64,000 bases of DNA, taken from NCBI RefSeq assembly GCF_025996515.1, contig NZ_BLRH01000029.1:372001-436000 (forward strand), read 5' to 3'. Below are positions 26,428 through 35,800 of the stretch, in pieces. This DNA comes from Rhizohabitans arisaemae. GTDB taxonomy: Bacteria > Actinomycetota > Actinomycetes > Streptosporangiales > Streptosporangiaceae. The notes beneath the pieces were generated by a model. The model searched no databases, was not told the origin of the DNA, and saw nothing but the letters and a program-made list of their open reading frames with translations. Position 1 is the stretch's first letter. Each line of letters begins with the position of its first letter. Position numbers and translations under genes: made by a program.

Positions 26428-27777
26428 ATGAGCCCGTGGCCACGCCGGTCGATCCGGCGCCGTTTGACCCTGATGACCAGCATCATCATGGGACTGGTCT
26501 ACAGCTTCCTGGCGGTCGTGCTGACGATGTCCTTCCGCGACATCGCGGACAACTACCGGACGGAGCAGATCGCGCAAGCCGGGCGACGGCTGGTGTACGA
26601 GCTCGATCAGGGCAAGGTCACCAGTCCGATCCATTCGGCCGGCAGCACGATGATGCAGGTCGTCAATGAAAAAGGGCAGGTGGTGGCGGCCAGCCCCGCC
26701 CTCATGGGCAAGCCCCGGATCGCCGCCTTCGAGCCCGCGGCGGGTGACGTCCGGGCGATCCGCAGGGAATGCCACTCCAAGGTGGCGCCCAGCGAGTGCC
26801 TGATCATCGTCACCTACCGGGTCTTCCGGTCCGGCGGCGACTGGCTGGTCTACGCGGCCGACTTCGAGGCCCACCCCTTCATCGACCCCGTCTACATCCT
26901 GGTCCTGGCCGGTTGTGGCCTGGTGCTGGTCGGGGTCACCGCCGCCGCCACCTCCCGGTCGGTCGCCTCCGCCCTCAACCCCGTCCACGCCATCCGCACC
27001 GAACTGGCCGAGATCACCGGCACCGACCTCGGCCGCAGGGTCCCGGTGCCCGATCACGACGACGAGATCGCCGCACTCGCCAGGACCGCCAACGAGACGC
27101 TGGACCGGCTGCACGCCGCCGTCGAGCAGCAGCGGCGCTTCGCCTCCGACGCCTCCCACGACCTCCGTACCCCGATCACCGCGATGCGCACGCAGATCGA
27201 GGAGTCGCTGCTGCACCCGGACGAGACCGACTGGCGGGAGACCGCGAGCGCCCTGCTGGAAAGCCTCAACCGGATCCAGGCCATCGTCACCGACCTGCTC
27301 GTCCTGGCCAGATTGGACGCCGGGATCGTCGGGCGGACCGAACACGTCGACCTGGCCGAGCTCGTCCGGATGGAGCTGGCCGGGATTCCGGCGCTCCGGG
27401 TTCGGGTGGAGACCGACCTGGAGGCCGGGGTCGTGGTCATGGGTGAGCGCATCCGGCTGACCCGGTTGCTGATGAACCTGCTGACCAACGCCGAACGGCA
27501 CGCCTCCACCGTCATCACGATCAAAGTGAGCTCGATGGACGCGGCCGCCGTCCTCGAAGTGATCGACGACGGTGCGGGCCTGGCGCCCGAGGACCGGGAG
27601 GTGGTGTTCCAGCGGTTCGCCAGGCTCGACTCCTCCCGGAGCCGGGACGCCGGGGGGACCGGGCTCGGGCTCCCCATCGCCCGGCAGATCGCCGAGACGC
27701 ACGGCGGGACCCTGGTCGTCGGGGACAGCGACCGCGGGGCCCGCTTCGTGCTCACCCTTCCCCGGGCCGAGCCCTAG
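26428..27777 (+). CDS. Sensor histidine kinase (HAMP, HisKA, HATPase)
   Basis: A 449-residue kinase. Two membrane helices near residues 15-38 and 155-178 frame an extracytoplasmic sensor domain of about 115 residues. A HAMP linker follows, then the HisKA box FASDASHDLRTPITAMRTQI with His244, and the ATP-binding N box LLMNLLTNAERHAST, G1 DDGAGLAP and G2 GGTGLGLPIARQIAETHGG. No response regulator is encoded beside it, so its partner is elsewhere or was separated. The ATG at 26428 lacks a clear ribosome site. Confidence 0.93.
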   Translation: MSPWPRRSIRRRLTLMTSIIMGLVYSFLAVVLTMSFRDIADNYRTEQIAQAGRRLVYELDQGKVTSPIHSAGSTMMQVVNEKGQVVAASPALMGKPRIAAFEPAAGDVRAIRRECHSKVAPSECLIIVTYRVFRSGGDWLVYAADFEAHPFIDPVYILVLAGCGLVLVGVTAAATSRSVASALNPVHAIRTELAEITGTDLGRRVPVPDHDDEIAALARTANETLDRLHAAVEQQRRFASDASHDLRTPITAMRTQIEESLLHPDETDWRETASALLESLNRIQAIVTDLLVLARLDAGIVGRTEHVDLAELVRMELAGIPALRVRVETDLEAGVVVMGERIRLTRLLMNLLTNAERHASTVITIKVSSMDAAAVLEVIDDGAGLAPEDREVVFQRFARLDSSRSRDAGGTGLGLPIARQIAETHGGTLVVGDSDRGARFVLTLPRAEP

Positions 27778-27810
27778 CCCCACCTCCTCCCCGCCCCGCA
27801 AGGCGCAGCC

Positions 27811-27888
27811 CGTACCCTCCGGCGGTTGATCGTTGTGCTGTCCGCACCTCGTGGGGTGCGCGGAACGCAACGATCACGCGGCGTACGG
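27811..27888. repeat. Palindromic repeat, copy A
   Basis: A 78-base unit running from CGTACCCTCCGGCGG to GCGGCGTACGG. Its heart is a long imperfect palindrome with outer arms GATCGTTG (27828-27835) and CAACGATC (27868-27875) around GCACC...GGTGC. The terminal CGTAC words give the unit partial outer symmetry. It is identical, base for base, to copy C at 28057-28134. Confidence 0.9.
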
Positions 27889-27920
27889 GCGGCGACCGGT
27901 GGAGCGCGGGCCCGCCGATC

Positions 27921-27999
27921 CGTACCCCGGTGGTGGGTGATCGTTGTGTCGTGCGCACCTTGAGGGGTCCACAGATCCACACGATCATGTGGATGAGGT
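27921..27999. repeat. Palindromic repeat, diverged copy B
   Basis: Starts CGTACCCCGGTGG and contains TGATCGTTGTGTCG, GTGCGCACC and CACACGATCA. The same layout as copies A and C, but with many substitutions and a changed right arm. Lies between them. Confidence 0.75.
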
Positions 28000-28056
28000 A
28001 CGGGCCGCGGCCGGTGGAGCCTTGGGGAGGCCGTCAAGATCGGCCCGGCGTGGGCC

Positions 28057-28134
28057 CGTACCCTCCGGCGGTTGATCGTTGTGCTGTCCGCACCTCGTGG
28101 GGTGCGCGGAACGCAACGATCACGCGGCGTACGG
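28057..28134. repeat. Palindromic repeat, copy C (identical to copy A)
   Basis: All 78 bases equal copy A, 246 bases upstream. This identity implies recent duplication or gene conversion. The cluster fills the space between the histidine kinase and the end of the FAD oxidoreductase gene, so it may also serve as a terminator-like structure. Confidence 0.9.
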
Positions 28135-28173
28135 ACGTCGGCCGTGCCACGTACCTGAGCTTGAAACGCGGGC

Positions 28174-30105
28174 TTAGTCGTTGTCGCGGAGTTCGGCCAC
28201 CGCCCGGTAGGCGGCGGAGACGGCGGCGTCCGCGAACGCGGCGGGCACCGAATCGGAGCCCGCGATCGCGATCCGGCCGAACGGCCGCCGCGCGGTGTCG
28301 GCGGGGAACGGGCCGTCCGGGTAGAAGTCGTGCCACGGCCGGATGTACTCGGGCGCGTGGCCGTGGGCCCATCGGTTCACCGTGATCGCCTCGATGTCCC
28401 GGGCCGGGTCGAAGCCGCCGGGCCCGAGCAGCCGGGCGAGCTGGTCGCGGATGGTGTACTCCAGGTGGTCGTAGGGGGTGTTGAGCAGCTGGTAGCGGCC
28501 CGCCACGGCCCCCTGCGCCGGAGCCATGCCCCCGACGGCGGGCGTGTGGGTCAGATGGGCGAGGATCGGCTCCGCCGGGCTCTTCGGGCAGGCGTAGCCG
28601 CCGAGGCTGACCGGGTGGGCGAGCGCGGCGCCCGCCCAGTAGGCGCCGGTGAACCGGGTGCGGTGGATCCCGGCCTTGCGCCACGCCTCCCAGTCCCGCA
28701 GCCGGACCGTCGCGGAGACGAGCGGGAGCTTGACCGCCTGGCGCAGCGCGGCCTGCTGGTCGGGCGGGAGATCCGGGCAGATGTACGGGATCATCGTGTG
28801 CCAGCAGGCCAGGATCACGTTCCGGGCGCTCACCGTGCGAACCCGGCTCCCGTCGAAGAAGCCGACGGTCACCGTGGAGGCGGCCGAGGGCGAGCCGTCG
28901 TGCCGTACCGAGACCACCGGCCGGGACAGCCGGATGCGCACCCGGTTGGCCGGCCGGTCGAGCGTGCCGTAGTCGATGCGGCCGAGCGTGACGTCGTCCA
29001 TGTCCCGGCCGGGGACGGCGCCGGGGATCAGCCGCCGGACCATCAGCTTGACCAGGGCGAACGTCCCTTCGGGAAAGTGGTGGATATCCGGGTCGCGGGC
29101 CGGCCAGTCCTTGGTCACGCTGGGGGAGTTGTACCGGGAGGGGACGGTGTCGTCCAGGCCCAGGCCGGTGAAGCCGGGGTAGCGGTAGCCGTCGGCGCTC
29201 CCCCAGGCGTCGATGGCTCCGAAGGTGTCGGAGCCGTAGGCCCAGTCCTCGCTCGGCATCGTCCGGACGAACCCGAGCACGTCGGGGTGGACGCGGCAGA
29301 CGTCGCGGAGGAACCCCGTGTAGGTCAGGTCCGCCAGCCTCGCCTGTTTGCGGACACCGGACAGCCCGGGAAACCAGTCCGGGGGGTTCTCGAACAGCAT
29401 GAGCAGATCCCGTTTCGCCTGCTCGGCCATCGGGGTCTCCTCGATCCACTCGGCGGTGGTCTTGCCCGGGCGGAAGACCACGAGCCGGTCGCGCCGGAAG
29501 GTCTCGGCGTCGCAGAAGACGCTGTCGTGCATGTCGAGGCCGGGGTAGAGCCGCTGGTCGAAGGCCCGATCGAAGCGCCGGAGCCGGACACCGAGCTCGC
29601 GGAGCAGGGCCTTGCCGTGTTTGGTCCACGTGGACGGGGCGTTCAGGGACGGTGCGCCCCCGTGCCCGATGAGCGGCCGGTTCCCGGCGGGGAACTCGTT
29701 GGCCCGCGCGTGCCCGCCCAGGTCGTCGTGGTTGTCCAGGACGAGGATGCGGGCGTCCGGGCGTTCCTTGGCCCAGCGGTACGCGGCCGTGATCCCGCTG
29801 ATCCCGGCGCCCACCACGACGAGGTCGTACCGCTCTCCGGTGGGGACCGGCCGTCCGGCCTGCGGCCAGAAACGGGCGTCCCGCAGGGCGTGCGGGACGC
29901 TCAGCGCCGGCTCGACGCTCCCTCGGGAGCCGGTCAGGCCCGGTGGGTACGGCCGCACGGGCGGGACGCTCAACTCCGGGGTGCCGATGAGTCGCGTCCG
30001 GTGGCCGAGGTCGGCCGTACAGCCCGCCGTCGAGCCGAGCGCGGCGAGGCCGGCGGCCGCGACGAATCCGTCCAGCAGGTCCCTGCGGCTGATCGGACGA
30101 CCCAT
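28174..30105 (-). CDS. Tat-exported FAD-dependent oxidoreductase (amine-oxidase-like)
   Basis: A 643-residue flavoprotein. MGRPISRRDLLDGFVAAAGL is a twin-arginine signal, followed by a lipobox-like STAGC, so it is probably an exported lipoprotein. The Rossmann motif YDLVVVGAGISGITAAYRWA is at about residues 95-115, and the second dinucleotide-binding strand is ILVLDNHDDLGGHARANEFP. The C-terminal IAIAGSDSVPAAFADAAVSA closes the FAD site. Substrate unknown; the group includes spermidine dehydrogenase-like enzymes. The start at 30105 is chosen because it puts the RR motif at the N terminus; an ATG at 30141 is possible. Confidence 0.85.
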   Translation of the reverse strand: MGRPISRRDLLDGFVAAAGLAALGSTAGCTADLGHRTRLIGTPELSVPPVRPYPPGLTGSRGSVEPALSVPHALRDARFWPQAGRPVPTGERYDLVVVGAGISGITAAYRWAKERPDARILVLDNHDDLGGHARANEFPAGNRPLIGHGGAPSLNAPSTWTKHGKALLRELGVRLRRFDRAFDQRLYPGLDMHDSVFCDAETFRRDRLVVFRPGKTTAEWIEETPMAEQAKRDLLMLFENPPDWFPGLSGVRKQARLADLTYTGFLRDVCRVHPDVLGFVRTMPSEDWAYGSDTFGAIDAWGSADGYRYPGFTGLGLDDTVPSRYNSPSVTKDWPARDPDIHHFPEGTFALVKLMVRRLIPGAVPGRDMDDVTLGRIDYGTLDRPANRVRIRLSRPVVSVRHDGSPSAASTVTVGFFDGSRVRTVSARNVILACWHTMIPYICPDLPPDQQAALRQAVKLPLVSATVRLRDWEAWRKAGIHRTRFTGAYWAGAALAHPVSLGGYACPKSPAEPILAHLTHTPAVGGMAPAQGAVAGRYQLLNTPYDHLEYTIRDQLARLLGPGGFDPARDIEAITVNRWAHGHAPEYIRPWHDFYPDGPFPADTARRPFGRIAIAGSDSVPAAFADAAVSAAYRAVAELRDND

Positions 30106-30410
30106 GCCCAGGTCACGACCTCGCCGCGGATCGAATTCCATGACCGGATGGTGTCCCCGGCGAGGTCGGGCAGTACGGAAGCTCTGTGGACTTATACCGA
30201 GAATTTCCCGGCTTATTGCGGTATTGCCGATTGCTCGATGTGAATTGTTAGGTTTGAGGATGTTTATCGAGACATTGTGCCAGTCGGATTCGGGGTGAAT
30301 TTCCACGGTCCGCGGCGGGCGGAAATAGCGTTTTCCGTGTGTTGCTTGCGGCTGCCGACCACACCCGTTATGAACGGGATTCGAATCGAATCCATCAGGG
30401 GTGAACGCGG
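30106..30410. other. Divergent promoter region
   Basis: About 300 bases between the FAD oxidoreductase and photolyase genes. It is more AT-rich than its surroundings (for example around 30170-30300), as expected for promoters. No gene is supported. Confidence 0.4.
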
Positions 30411-31727
30411 GTGCGGACCGTGATCGTGCTGTTCAACCGGGACCTCCGGGTCAACGACCATCCGGCGTTGACCGCCGCGGTCCGGCAGGCCCGCCGTGTC
30501 GTCCCGCTCTTCGTCCTCGATCCCGCGCTGGCGGCGCCGCCGGGCCGGACGGTTTTCCTGCTCGACTCGCTCGCCGACCTGCGCGCCGCGCTCCGGGCCA
30601 GAGGGGCGGACCTGGTCGTCCGCCGGGGGGATCCGGTGGCCGAGACGATCTCGATGGCCAGGCGGGTGGGCGCGGACGGCGTCTTCGCCAGCTCGGATGT
30701 GAGCGGCTACGCGCGGCACCGGGAGCGGCGCCTGGTCGCGGAATGCCGGCGGGAACGGCTCGACCTCCGGCTCTTCCCCGGCGTCACCGTGGTGCCCCCC
30801 GGCGAACTCACCCCCGCCGGCGGCGACCACTACAAGGTGTTCACCCCGTACTGGCGTGCCTGGTCGGCGACGCGATGGCGTGAGGTGCTGCCCGCGCCCG
30901 AGGCGCTGCTCCTCCCGGACGGACTGCGCGCGGGGACGCTGCCCACGCCGACCGAGCTCACCCGGGCCACGGCCCCCGGCGGACGGGTGCCGGGAGGGGA
31001 GGTCGCCGGGCGCCGTCGCATGTCGTCCTGGATCGAGCACTGCCTCGCCGACTACGAGCGGGGGCAGGACGACCTCCCCGGTGACATCACCTCCCGGCTC
31101 AGCCCGTACCTGCACTTCGGCTGCGTCTCCCCGCGGGAGCTCGCCGCGGAGGCGAGCGGACGGCCCGGCGCGGAGCCGTTCGTCCGGCAGCTCGCCTGGC
31201 GTGACTTCTACCACCAGGTGACGCTGGCCTTCCCCGACATCACCTGGAAGGACTACCGGCCCAGGGCGGCCGGGCCGCCGACGGTACCCGACCCCGACCA
31301 GGCGTTCGAGGCGTGGCGGGACGGGCGGACCGGCTACCCCGTCGTGGACGCCGCCATGCGCCAGCTCGCCACCGAGGGTTGGATGCACAACCGCGGCCGA
31401 CTGATCGTCGGCTCGTTCCTCACCAAGACGCTGCGGCTGGACTGGCGGCTGGGGGCGCGGCACTTCGCCGGTCTGCTGCTCGACGCCGACGTGCCGAACA
31501 ACTTCGGCAACTGGCAGTGGGTGGCCGGGACCGGTAACGACACCCGCCCGGGCCGGGTCCTCAATCCGCTCCGGCAGGCGAAACGGTTCGATTCCGGTGG
31601 CGACTACGTCCGCCGGTACGTGGAGGAGCTGGGCAACGTGGCCGGATCGGCGATCCACCGCCCGTGGCGGCTCCCCGCGGCCTGGCGTGGCGGCTATCCC
31701 GATCCCCTGGTGGAACCGGTGACGTAG
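30411..31727 (+). CDS. phr: Deoxyribodipyrimidine photo-lyase
   Basis: A 438-residue blue-light DNA repair enzyme of the cryptochrome/photolyase family. The N-terminal antenna domain begins MRTVIVLFNRDLRVNDHPAL. The FAD domain has VRQLAWRDFYHQVTLAFPDI, TGYPVVDAAMRQLATEGWMH and NRGRLIVGSFLTKTLRLDWR. The stretch NNFGNWQWVAGTGNDTRPGR carries the Trp and Asn residues of class I CPD photolyases. The GTG at 30411 fits the family start. Monocistronic. Confidence 0.96.
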   Translation: MRTVIVLFNRDLRVNDHPALTAAVRQARRVVPLFVLDPALAAPPGRTVFLLDSLADLRAALRARGADLVVRRGDPVAETISMARRVGADGVFASSDVSGYARHRERRLVAECRRERLDLRLFPGVTVVPPGELTPAGGDHYKVFTPYWRAWSATRWREVLPAPEALLLPDGLRAGTLPTPTELTRATAPGGRVPGGEVAGRRRMSSWIEHCLADYERGQDDLPGDITSRLSPYLHFGCVSPRELAAEASGRPGAEPFVRQLAWRDFYHQVTLAFPDITWKDYRPRAAGPPTVPDPDQAFEAWRDGRTGYPVVDAAMRQLATEGWMHNRGRLIVGSFLTKTLRLDWRLGARHFAGLLLDADVPNNFGNWQWVAGTGNDTRPGRVLNPLRQAKRFDSGGDYVRRYVEELGNVAGSAIHRPWRLPAAWRGGYPDPLVEPVT

Positions 31728-31823
31728 CCCCGCCCGGCCACGGGACTCGGCTGGAAGGCACGACGACGCGGGATACACCCTGGCGGTCAACCGCGTCGCC
31801 GTGCCGGTCTATGCGCGGCCGGC

Positions 31824-32030
31824 TCAGCCGGCCGTCTCCAGCTTCTCTTGTTCCTTCAGCAGGTCACCAAGTGTTTGCAAGTCGTCGGCACTGGCCGTCA
31901 TCACCAAACCCGCTCGGATCGCGTCGTCCGGGAGCATGCCTCGGCGCGTGGCATACCAGGAGCCGACGTCGCTTCGCCAAATGGTCCAGCTCTCAAAGCG
32001 GGCGGCGAGTTCTTGTTGACGGTCCACCAC
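31824..32030 (-). CDS. Small conserved actinobacterial protein
   Basis: A 68-residue protein. The core FESWTIWRSDVGSWYATRRG then IRAGLVMTASADDLQTLGDL is the pattern of small actinobacterial proteins usually encoded divergently from a large helix-turn-helix/TPR regulator, exactly as here. No function is established. The start is GTG at 32030 or the adjacent GTG at 32027. A GC-rich inverted repeat (CGGCCGG/CCGGCCG, 31816-31834) overlaps its stop and may terminate transcription. Confidence 0.75.
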   Translation of the reverse strand: MVDRQQELAARFESWTIWRSDVGSWYATRRGMLPDDAIRAGLVMTASADDLQTLGDLLKEQEKLETAG

Positions 32031-32122
32031 AGGCGAGCACGCCCCTTCGCCACAATTGGAGTCGGAAACCTGTCAGGACAACGGTGACGCGAATTGTGAA
32101 GTCGTGGCGATGTCGCAAACCT

Positions 32123-32160
32123 GACGTCTGTCTGCCGTTCATCGGACGTCTGTTGCCGAT
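32123..32160. promoter_or_regulatory. Two direct repeats between divergent genes
   Basis: GACGTCTGT occurs at 32123-32131 and 32145-32153, 22 bases apart (two helical turns), each followed by a TGCCG-type word. They lie between the small gene and the divergent regulator gene and may be its operator. Inference from position. Confidence 0.4.
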
Positions 32161-32291
32161 CTTCTAGCCATCGCGCCGCCACCGCCGTACGGTGAACTCA
32201 CTGGAGGCGCCCACATGAGCGTAGCGAGTATCCGGCCAGGTGTGTCGACTGCTCCGACTCACCCCGGCGGAATACACCGACCGGCCCGCCC

Positions 32292-33584
32292 ATGAGCCAT
32301 CCCACGATGCTGGCGAGGTTGACGGCGGAACGTCATTGGACCTACGCCGACGCCGTTCAGGATTTCGGCCGGACGGCCGCCGGGCTCGGCTTGAAACACA
32401 CGGTCAGTGAACGCCAGTGGGCCCGGTGGTGCGGCGGTGATCTACGGAGCCTCCCCAGACCCGGCTGCTGCCGGGTCCTTGAGCACATGTTCAAGGTTCC
32501 GGTCGAGACCCTCCTGCGTCCCACCTTCGCCGCCTCGGCACCCCAGCCCATGGACGAAGGGGCCATCCGGGCGGCCGCCGACGAATCGGTCGAACACCTC
32601 GCCAGAATCGAATCCGCCACCATCGGACCGGCCACCCTGGAGCAGCTCCACGACGACGTGGTACGGCTGGCGCGGGGGTACGCCGCGACCCCGCCGTGGG
32701 AGATCTTCCTCCAGGCGGTCCGGGCCCGGCGCCGCACCTACGCCCTGCTCGACCAGGTACGTCAGCCCGACCAGCTCCGCGACCTCCATCTCATCCTCGG
32801 GCAGCTCTGCGGCATCCTCGCCTCCACCAGCTTCGACCTGGGACACGAGGCCGAGGCGGAGCGACACGCCCGGGCGGCCTGGGGCTTCGGCCAGCACATC
32901 GGCCACAACGGGCTGCGCGCCTGGGCACGCGGAACCCAGGCCCTCATCGCCTACTGGGCCGGGCGGCCCCGGGACGCCGTGGGACTGGCCCGCGCCGCGC
33001 AGACCTACGTGCGCGGTGGAACCGGCCTGGTCAGGGCCGTCTGCATCGAGGCCCGGGCTTGGTCGCACCTGGCGGACCGCCGTAACGTCGAACTCGCGCT
33101 GAGTGCGGCGAAGAAGGCCCGCGACGTCGACGGCGACTACGACGACTGCCACGACGGGGTCGGCGGGGAGTTCGCCTTCGACCCGGCCAGGCAGGCCCGC
33201 TGCGCGGGAAGCGCCTACCTGCAGCTGGGCGACGCCGACGCGGCGATCAACGAGACCGCGGGTGCGCTCGCCCTCTACGCCGAGTCCCGCCACGAGAGCC
33301 TGAAGGTGATCCCGCAGGCCTACGTCGACCTCGCCGCCGCGCACCTGCTCCGCAGGAGCCTGGACGGGGCGCAGGACGCCCTCGGCAAGGTGCTCGCCCT
33401 CCCCATGGGTCACCGCATCAACGGCCTCATCCAGCGGCTGGAGACCGTCGGGCGGCTGCTGGGGTCCGAGCCCTACCGCGACGTCAAGGCGGCGTTGACG
33501 CTGAGCGAGGAGATCGCCGAGTTCATCGCCGCCCCGGTGACGCCCGCGATCACGCCCCGCGTCCGCTCCGGCCTGCCTCGCTGA
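32292..33584 (+). CDS. HTH/TPR-type regulator of the actinobacterial XRE class
   Basis: A 430-residue protein. The N-terminal 70 residues (RLTAERHWTYADAVQDFGRT, then SERQWARWCGGDLRSLPRPG) resemble the degenerate helix-turn-helix of large Streptomyces XRE proteins. The rest is all-helical with TPR-like repeats (HARAAWGFGQHIGHNGLRAW, SAYLQLGDADAAINETAGAL). Such proteins pair with the small WTIWRS-type protein encoded divergently. Peptide or ligand sensing is plausible but not shown. Its 3' end overlaps the convergent epimerase gene by 35 bases. Confidence 0.82.
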   Translation: MSHPTMLARLTAERHWTYADAVQDFGRTAAGLGLKHTVSERQWARWCGGDLRSLPRPGCCRVLEHMFKVPVETLLRPTFAASAPQPMDEGAIRAAADESVEHLARIESATIGPATLEQLHDDVVRLARGYAATPPWEIFLQAVRARRRTYALLDQVRQPDQLRDLHLILGQLCGILASTSFDLGHEAEAERHARAAWGFGQHIGHNGLRAWARGTQALIAYWAGRPRDAVGLARAAQTYVRGGTGLVRAVCIEARAWSHLADRRNVELALSAAKKARDVDGDYDDCHDGVGGEFAFDPARQARCAGSAYLQLGDADAAINETAGALALYAESRHESLKVIPQAYVDLAAAHLLRRSLDGAQDALGKVLALPMGHRINGLIQRLETVGRLLGSEPYRDVKAALTLSEEIAEFIAAPVTPAITPRVRSGLPR

Positions 33585-34596
33585 GCCACTCCCGTAGGAT
33601 CCGCTGCTCCTTGGCGGGGTCTATCCCGATCAGATCGCGCCGTTGATGCGCCACCGGGATCCCGCCCGAGCTCATCCACCGCCAGGTGTCCACGACGGTC
33701 TCCCACAGCGGCCGGGTGCGCAACCCGGCGGCCCGCGCACCCGCCGCGCAGACCTGCCACGCCCCCGGGTGGACCCGCCACAGCGGCAGCTCACGCCACA
33801 TGCCCACCTGGCGGGCGAGCAGGAAGGCGTCGTCCACCCAGGTGAGGTCGGCGGGGGAGCCGCTCGCCCGTACACAGCCGGTGAGCAGGCCCCCGTAGGT
33901 CTCCTGCCCGATCGGCGGGCAGACGTTGAACGCTCCCCCGAGCGCCCGCTCGGCGGCATGGAGGGCGAAGGCGGCCACATCCCGCACGTCGACCGCCTGA
34001 AAGGGACGTTCCGGGTACCCGGGGGCGAGCACCCGGCCGCCCTTGGCGATCCGGGTCAGCCACCAGGGGAGCCGGCCCACGTACTCGTGCGGGCCGAGGA
34101 TGACGCCGGGACGCAGGATCGCACTCCGGTCGCCGAAAACCTCGCCGACCGCGCGCTCGCAGCCGGACTTGAGGCGGCCCTGGCGATCGGTGACCGATTC
34201 GCCGAGATCCTCGTCGCCGGCGCCGGGGTCGCACTCCCGGACGGGGGAGGCCTCGGTGAGCGGCTCCGTGGGCCAGCCCCGGTAGACGTTGACGGTGGAG
34301 ACGAAGACGTACCGCGCGACGTGACCGTCGAGCCGGCGGGCCGAGAGCGAGACCAGCCGGGGGATCATGCCGCTGGTGTCGACGACGGTGTCCCACTCCC
34401 GCCCCGCGACGAGAGCCTCCAGGTCGGCGGGGTTCGCCCGGTCGCCGTGGCGGGATTCGACGCCTTCGGCGCCCGGATCGACCCGGCCTCGGTTGAACGT
34501 CGTCACGGTGTGGCCCCGGCGGAGGGCCTCCTCAACCAGGAACCTGCCCAGAAACCAGGTTCCGCCCAGCACGAGAATGCGCACGCTCTCGATCAT
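33550..34596 (-). CDS. NAD-dependent epimerase/dehydratase-family protein
   Basis: A 348-residue extended short-chain dehydrogenase. RILVLGGTWFLGRFLVEEAL is the Rossmann fingerprint near the N terminus. YVFVSTVNVYRGWP occupies the Ser strand, and the ILRPGVILGPHEYVGRLPWW stretch follows. The canonical YxxxK is not evident: KSGCERAVGE lies at that place, so this belongs to an atypical group and may not be a classic sugar epimerase. Substrate unknown. Confidence 0.85.
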   Translation of the reverse strand: MIESVRILVLGGTWFLGRFLVEEALRRGHTVTTFNRGRVDPGAEGVESRHGDRANPADLEALVAGREWDTVVDTSGMIPRLVSLSARRLDGHVARYVFVSTVNVYRGWPTEPLTEASPVRECDPGAGDEDLGESVTDRQGRLKSGCERAVGEVFGDRSAILRPGVILGPHEYVGRLPWWLTRIAKGGRVLAPGYPERPFQAVDVRDVAAFALHAAERALGGAFNVCPPIGQETYGGLLTGCVRASGSPADLTWVDDAFLLARQVGMWRELPLWRVHPGAWQVCAAGARAAGLRTRPLWETVVDTWRWMSSGGIPVAHQRRDLIGIDPAKEQRILREWLSEAGRSGRGA

Positions 34597-34801
34597 TACC
34601 GCCGGAGGAGGGATGAGGCCAGACCATTACGGGCTATTTTGTATGGATTGATAGGGATATATGAGGATTCTTGTAGGTCCTCAGCCTGTTCGGGTCATGG
34701 GCAGCGGGCTTTCCGGCCCGGGGGAGGGACGGGGTTCCTCGGCTGAATGACATGATTCGTGGGGGTTACGGAGTCATCTCGGCCCTCCCTATTCTCACGA
34801 T

Positions 34802-35800
34802 GTGGAATTGGAAGTGCGTCACCTGAGGGCCATCTGCGCCGTGGCGGAGTCCGGCAGCATCTCCAAGGCGGCCGTGGCGCTCAAGATGTCCCAGCCGGCG
34901 CTCGCCGCCCAGCTGGGGCGGATAGAACGGATGCTGGGCGGGCGGTTGTTCGACCGCGGTAGGGACGGGGTGCACCCCACCCCGTTCGGGGATTGGGTGC
35001 TGATCCGCGCGCAGAGCCTGCTCCCCGCGTTCGACGAGTTCCTGCGGGACGCGGGGCGGTATGCGAGGCAGGGCGAGGCGCGCACGCAGATCCGGATGGG
35101 GTGCGCGGCGACCCGGCTCGCCGGATACGTCACCACGGCCCTCCGCGACCTGCTCCCCGACGCCGAGGTCACCGTACGGACCGAGGAGGTCATGGACATC
35201 CTGCCGGAGCTGCTGGAGTCCGGCAGGCTGGAGATCGCGACACTCGGCGACTACCCGGGCCACGAGCTCTCGCCTCCGGAAGGCGTGGTCTACGCGGTCG
35301 TCGCCCATGAGCCGATCTTCGTGGCCATGGCCGCCACGCATCCCCTCGCCGAACGGGAGGAGGTGGAACTCCGGGATCTCGCCGCCGCCGAATGGGCGCT
35401 CCCCCCACTGGTGGAATCCCGGCACCGCGAGTATTTCTGGGAGACGTGCCGGGAATACGGATTCTCTCCGAATATTGCATACTCGGTGAGTTTCGCCGTG
35501 GTACTCGACCTCATCGCGGCCGGGAGATGTATCGCGATGTTTCAGGCGACCCATCGGGAGCATCCGGGGATCGCGCTGCGCCCGCTGGCCGGTTCCCCGC
35601 TCCGATTCCGGCACGTCATGGGGTGGCGGGAGGGCTCGCCGATCGCCAAGCACGCGGCCGACCTGGTACGGGAGGCGATGCGGGTCTACTGGACCGAGGC
35701 GCTTCGGGCCCCGGTCCATCTCTCCTGGCTCAAGCGGCACGGGCCGCTTCCCCAGCCTCCGGGGGCCTATGCGGCGCTCAGAATGCTCCGGGAAATCTAA
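34802..35800 (+). CDS. LysR-family transcriptional regulator
   Basis: A 332-residue regulator. The winged helix-turn-helix is at residues 4-63 (LRAICAVAESGSISKAAVAL then MSQPALAAQLGRIERMLGGR). The co-inducer domain begins around residue 95. The GTG at 34802 gives the standard N terminus. LysR proteins often control an adjacent gene; the epimerase-family gene lies upstream on the other strand, with a 205-base AT-rich gap between them, so it is a possible target. Inducer unknown. Confidence 0.93.
   Translation: MELEVRHLRAICAVAESGSISKAAVALKMSQPALAAQLGRIERMLGGRLFDRGRDGVHPTPFGDWVLIRAQSLLPAFDEFLRDAGRYARQGEARTQIRMGCAATRLAGYVTTALRDLLPDAEVTVRTEEVMDILPELLESGRLEIATLGDYPGHELSPPEGVVYAVVAHEPIFVAMAATHPLAEREEVELRDLAAAEWALPPLVESRHREYFWETCREYGFSPNIAYSVSFAVVLDLIAAGRCIAMFQATHREHPGIALRPLAGSPLRFRHVMGWREGSPIAKHAADLVREAMRVYWTEALRAPVHLSWLKRHGPLPQPPGAYAALRMLREI

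Noticed and set aside
26213-26431. A 72-codon frame ending at the histidine kinase start, possibly a lost regulator
   Set aside because: No family resemblance, poor ribosome site and Arg/Gly-rich composition; probably chance.
27811-28134. Regularly spaced repeats that could be a short CRISPR array
   Set aside because: Units are 78 bases with strong internal palindromes, only three copies, unequal spacing and no uniform spacers; they do not fit a CRISPR array.
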